64,000 nucleotides of DNA from CAKVLS01 sp045651685 (GTDB lineage: Bacteria > Bacillota > Clostridia > Christensenellales > UBA1242), in NCBI GenBank assembly GCA_045651685.1, contig JAZRSV010000005.1:17550-81549 (forward strand), read 5' to 3'. Below, piece by piece: positions 61,048 to 64,000 of the stretch. Each line of letters starts with the position of its first letter. Position 1 is the first letter of the stretch. The notes under the pieces are model-generated. The model did no database searches. It saw only the letters and a list, made by a program, of their open reading frames with translations, and had not been told where the DNA came from. Position numbers and translations under genes: made by a program.

Positions 61048-61078
61048 TAAAAAAAGATGCCCACTAGGAGCATCTTTT
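61047..61078 (-). terminator. Intrinsic terminator of ppdK
   Basis: Minus-strand AAAAGATGCTC and GGGCATCTTTT (61078-61068 with 61062-61052, one G-U pair) with a 5-base loop, followed by T residues. It touches the next promoter. Confidence 0.85.
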
Positions 61079-61085
61079 ATTTATA

Positions 61086-63725
61086 TTAGTTGCGTGGATT
61101 TTTGATGTTAGCTTGTGCTGCAGCCAAACGAGCGATTGGAACTCTGTATGGAGAGCAAGAAACATAACTTAAACCAACTCTGTGGCAGAAGTCGATTGAG
61201 CTTGGGTCACCACCGTGCTCACCACAAATACCAAGTTTGATATTTGGACGAGTTTGTTTACCAAGGTTAGCAGCCATATCAACTAGTTTGCCAACGCCAT
61301 TTTGGTCAAGACGAGCAAATGGATCTTGTTCGAATATCTTTTTAGCATAGTATTCTTTCAAGAATTTACCAGCGTCGTCACGGCTAAAGCCAAATGTCAT
61401 TTGAGTTAGGTCGTTAGTACCAAATGAGAAGAATTCAGCTTCTTCTGCAATCTTATCAGCAAGAAGTGCAGCACGAGGAATCTCGATCATTGTACCAACA
61501 TGATATGTCATGTTAGAGCCAGCTTCTTTGATAATTCTGTCAGCTGTAGTAGTAACTACATCTTTAACATATTTTAACTCTTTAATTTCGCCAACAAGAG
61601 GAATCATAATTTCTGGAACGATATTGTATCCACATTCTTTGTTAACTTGTAAAGCAGCTTCGATAACAGCTGTTGTTTGCATTTCTGCAATTTCTGGATA
61701 AGTTACTGCAAGACGGCAACCACGGTGACCCATCATTGGGTTAAATTCGTGAAGATCTGCAATAATTTGTTTTAATTCTTCAAAGTCTAGTTTCATTTCG
61801 TTTGCTAGTTCTTGAATATCAGCATCGTCGTGTGGAACGAACTCATGTAGAGGTGGATCCAAGAAACGAATTGTTACAGGAAGACCTTTCATTGCTTTGT
61901 AGATGCCAGCAAAGTCGTCTCTTTGCATTGGAAGAATTTTTGCAAGAGCTTTTTTGCGTTGTTCTACAGTCTTACTTACGATCATTTCTCTTACGGCTTT
62001 GATACGATCAGCTTCGAAGAACATGTGTTCTGTACGGCATAGACCAATACCTTGAGCGCCTAGTTCGTATGCTCTGTTAGCGTCTGTTGGAGTATCAGCG
62101 TTAGTTCTAACAGCTAGAGCTCTGTATTTGTCAGCAAGTTTCATAATTCTACCAAAGTAACCACTGTTTGGATCAGCAGGAACAGTTTTGATAATAGTAT
62201 TATAAATCTTACCTGTGCTACCATCTAGAGAAATACCATCACCTTCGTGATATACTTTACCAGCTAGAGTGAAGCATTTGTTTTCTTCATCCATTTTGAT
62301 GTCGCCACAACCAGATACGCAGCAAGTACCCATACCACGAGCAACAACGGCAGCGTGAGATGTTTGACCACCACGAACAGTCAAGATACCTTGAGAGTAT
62401 TTCATACCTTCGATATCTTCTGGGCTAGTTTCTAGACGAACTAGAATTACTTTTTTGCCAGCTTTACCAGCTTCAGCAGCGTCTTCTGCAGTAAATACTA
62501 CAGTACCAGCAGCAGCACCAGGGCTAGCAGCAATACCTTTACCAACAACATTTTCTTTGTCAGCAACTTTTAGTGCTTGAGCGTCAAATGTTGGGTGAAG
62601 TAGCATATCAAGAGATTTTGCATCAATTTGCATTAATGCTTCTTGTTCTGTGATCATGCCTTCGTCGATCAAATCACAAGCGATACGGATAGCAGCAGCT
62701 GCTGTTCTCTTACCGTTACGAGTTTGAAGCATGTATAGTTTTCTATCTTCGATAGTAAACTCCATGTCTTGCATGTCTCTGTAGTGATTTTCTAGAATGT
62801 TGCAGATATCAATAAATTGATCATAAACTGCAGGCATAACTTCTTTCATTTTTGAGATAGGCATTGGAGTTCTAACACCAGCAACAACATCTTCACCTTG
62901 TGCATTCATCAAGAACTCACCCATTAGACCTTTTTCACCAGTAGCTGGGTTACGAGTAAATGCAACACCTGTACCACTTGTTTCCCCCATGTTACCAAAT
63001 GCCATCATTTGTACGTTAACAGCTGTACCCCAAGAATATGGAATATCGTTATCCATACGATAGATGTTAGCACGAGGATTGTCCCAAGAACGGAAAACAG
63101 CTTTGATAGCTTCGAAAAGTTGTTCTTTTGGATCATTAGGGAAATCTTTGCCTAATTGATTTTTATACTCAGCTTTGAATTGATTAGCAAGAGTTTTTAG
63201 GTCGTCTGCAGTAAGATCAACGTCAAACTCAACGCCTTTTTCTTCTTTCATTTTGTCGATAAGTTTTTCGAAATATTTCTTACCAACTTCCATAACTACA
63301 TCAGAGAACATTTGAATAAATCTTCTGTAGCAGTCCCAAGCCCAACGAGGGTTACCACTCTTACGAGAAAGAGTTTCAACAACTTCTTCGTTAAGACCAA
63401 GGTTAAGGATAGTATCCATCATACCAGGCATAGATGCTCTAGCGCCAGAACGAACTGATACTAGTAGTGGGTTTTCTTTATCACCAAATTTTTTACCAGT
63501 GATTTCTTCCATTTTTGCAATGTTTTGCAAAATTTCTTCTTGGATGCCAGCATTGATTTGTCTGCCATCTTCATAGTATTGTGTGCAGGCTTCGGTAGAA
63601 ACTGTAAAACCTTGTGGTACTGGCAAGCCTAACTTTGTCATTTCTGCAAGGTTAGCACCTTTACCGCCAAGAGTGTTTCTCATGCTAGCGTCGCCTTCAC
63701 TAAACATATAAACATACTTTGTCAT
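61086..63725 (-). CDS. ppdK: Pyruvate, phosphate dikinase
   Basis: Interconverts pyruvate, ATP and phosphate with PEP, AMP and pyrophosphate; in Clostridia it serves PP-dependent glycolysis or gluconeogenesis. N-terminal ATP-grasp domain (GGKGANLAEMTKLGLPVPQGF, SVRSGARASMPGMMDTILNLG in parts), phosphohistidine domain with GGQTSHAAVVARGMG (about 450-465) and PEP/pyruvate TIM barrel (GICGEHGGDPSS, C-terminal SCSPYRVPIARLAAAQ). The ATG at 63725 gives 879 aa, the family length. The GGAGG site is 13 bases away, unusually far; ATT or ATA codons lie closer. Confidence 0.97.
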   Translation of the reverse strand: MTKYVYMFSEGDASMRNTLGGKGANLAEMTKLGLPVPQGFTVSTEACTQYYEDGRQINAGIQEEILQNIAKMEEITGKKFGDKENPLLVSVRSGARASMPGMMDTILNLGLNEEVVETLSRKSGNPRWAWDCYRRFIQMFSDVVMEVGKKYFEKLIDKMKEEKGVEFDVDLTADDLKTLANQFKAEYKNQLGKDFPNDPKEQLFEAIKAVFRSWDNPRANIYRMDNDIPYSWGTAVNVQMMAFGNMGETSGTGVAFTRNPATGEKGLMGEFLMNAQGEDVVAGVRTPMPISKMKEVMPAVYDQFIDICNILENHYRDMQDMEFTIEDRKLYMLQTRNGKRTAAAAIRIACDLIDEGMITEQEALMQIDAKSLDMLLHPTFDAQALKVADKENVVGKGIAASPGAAAGTVVFTAEDAAEAGKAGKKVILVRLETSPEDIEGMKYSQGILTVRGGQTSHAAVVARGMGTCCVSGCGDIKMDEENKCFTLAGKVYHEGDGISLDGSTGKIYNTIIKTVPADPNSGYFGRIMKLADKYRALAVRTNADTPTDANRAYELGAQGIGLCRTEHMFFEADRIKAVREMIVSKTVEQRKKALAKILPMQRDDFAGIYKAMKGLPVTIRFLDPPLHEFVPHDDADIQELANEMKLDFEELKQIIADLHEFNPMMGHRGCRLAVTYPEIAEMQTTAVIEAALQVNKECGYNIVPEIMIPLVGEIKELKYVKDVVTTTADRIIKEAGSNMTYHVGTMIEIPRAALLADKIAEEAEFFSFGTNDLTQMTFGFSRDDAGKFLKEYYAKKIFEQDPFARLDQNGVGKLVDMAANLGKQTRPNIKLGICGEHGGDPSSIDFCHRVGLSYVSCSPYRVPIARLAAAQANIKNPRN

Positions 63726-63823
63726 AGAAATTATATTTCCTCCATTTAATTTGTCTTGACGGGTATATTTTATAACATTTTGCATATTATATATTATAAG
63801 AAAATTAAATAGGGGGCTTATAT

Positions 63824-64000
63824 ATGAGAAAAGAAATATGGAGTCTAGTATTAATATCTATAGAGGAGTTAGCAGAATTAGCTAGAGATTATGGCCTAGA
63901 TAATACACTTGAGCAATGGATATTAGACAACATGGAAATAGAAGAAGATGAATTAACAGATGAAATACTAAATGATATATACGATGCAATAATGAAATAT
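63824..64000 (+). CDS. Unknown acidic protein (5' part; cut by window edge)
   Basis: An open frame of 59 codons runs from ATG 63824 to the window end. AGGGGG lies 8 bases before the ATG. It reads MRKEIWSLVLISIEELAELA and then a very acidic helical stretch (DNMEIEEDELTDEIL). It is not recognised. It stands divergent from ppdK; the 98 bases between hold AT-rich sequence with several TATAAT-like boxes. Confidence 0.55.
   Translation, partial: MRKEIWSLVLISIEELAELARDYGLDNTLEQWILDNMEIEEDELTDEILNDIYDAIMKY

Noticed and set aside
1..64000. CRISPR arrays, tRNA or rRNA genes, transposases, prophage genes
   Set aside because: No regular direct repeats with spacers, no cloverleaf or rRNA sequence, and no recombinase-like protein were noticed on either strand.

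Overview
This window is AT-rich chromosomal DNA of a low-G+C Firmicute. Three things point to an anaerobic member of class Clostridia, probably an uncultured lineage: the gene neighbourhoods (rpsB-tsf-frr-uppS-cdsA-rseP-rimP-nusA-ylxRQ-infB, ylxM-ffh-rpsP-khpA-rimM-trmD-rbgA, dnaG-rpoD-trmK, ylbJ/ylbM/ylbN-rpmF), strong AGGAGG ribosome binding sites, and acetogenic and pyrophosphate metabolism (pta-ackA, pyruvate phosphate dikinase, a DUF4364 gene). Almost all housekeeping genes lie on the minus strand. A few plus-strand groups interrupt them. No rRNA, tRNA, CRISPR array, transposase or prophage gene was seen.

Layout. 1-3835 is the rimP-nusA-rnpM(ylxR)-ylxQ-infB operon (infB is cut by the window edge) with a clear promoter and a leader hairpin. 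3843-9098 holds frr-uppS-cdsA-rseP and, at the place where polC normally stands, a 524-residue OB-fold plus DEDDh exonuclease protein that has no PHP or polymerase domain. 9151-10835 is rpsB-tsf with a structured leader. 10879-14124 has ruvX-yrzB, a tiny YtxH-like gene hidden behind a terminator-like hairpin, nifS with an unusual cysteine-less IscU-like partner, and trxA. 13801-23574 is one long operon: comM-dprA-topA-trmFO-hslV-hslU-hisS-trxA. 23646-24141 is rplS with a leader. 24263-26610 is a plus-strand module of an AbrB-like regulator, an ABC-2 exporter and a GNAT acetyltransferase. 26629-28160 is tyrS under a tyrosine T-box. 28163-34654 carries the signal-recognition, rRNA and tRNA maturation genes (yraN, rnhB, rbgA, trmD, rimM, khpA, rpsP, ffh, ylxM, ftsY). 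34660-40929 is smc-rnc-plsX and rpmF-yceD. 40946-46048 is ackA-pta facing tmcAL, a dCMP deaminase and a ylbJ-like gene. 46041-56366 is an accessory stretch with several unknown genes, DUF4364, valS and an NMT1-type ABC uptake system. 56372-61047 is dnaG-rpoD-trmK-zinc-ribbon protein, and 61086-63725 is ppdK. An incomplete unknown gene starts at 63824.

How the genes work together. Most of the window makes and matures the translation machinery: initiation and elongation factors, ribosomal proteins S2, S16, L19 and L32, three aminoacyl-tRNA synthetases, five tRNA/rRNA modification or processing genes, SRP, and ribosome GTPase. It also carries the replication/transcription core (DnaG, SigA, NusA, TopA, SMC). 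TmcAL (acetate-dependent tRNA acetylation) lies beside Pta-AckA, which makes acetate and ATP. DprA and ComM together hint at DNA uptake and recombination ability.

The most unusual items are the polymerase-less PolC-like exonuclease with a possible clamp-binding motif, the IscU homologue lacking all three cluster-binding cysteines, a near-perfect dyad overlapping the nifS promoter, a terminator hairpin that contains the Shine-Dalgarno of the YtxH-like gene, and several unknown proteins with palindromic promoter regions. All function calls are by motif and synteny reading by eye. No database search was run.
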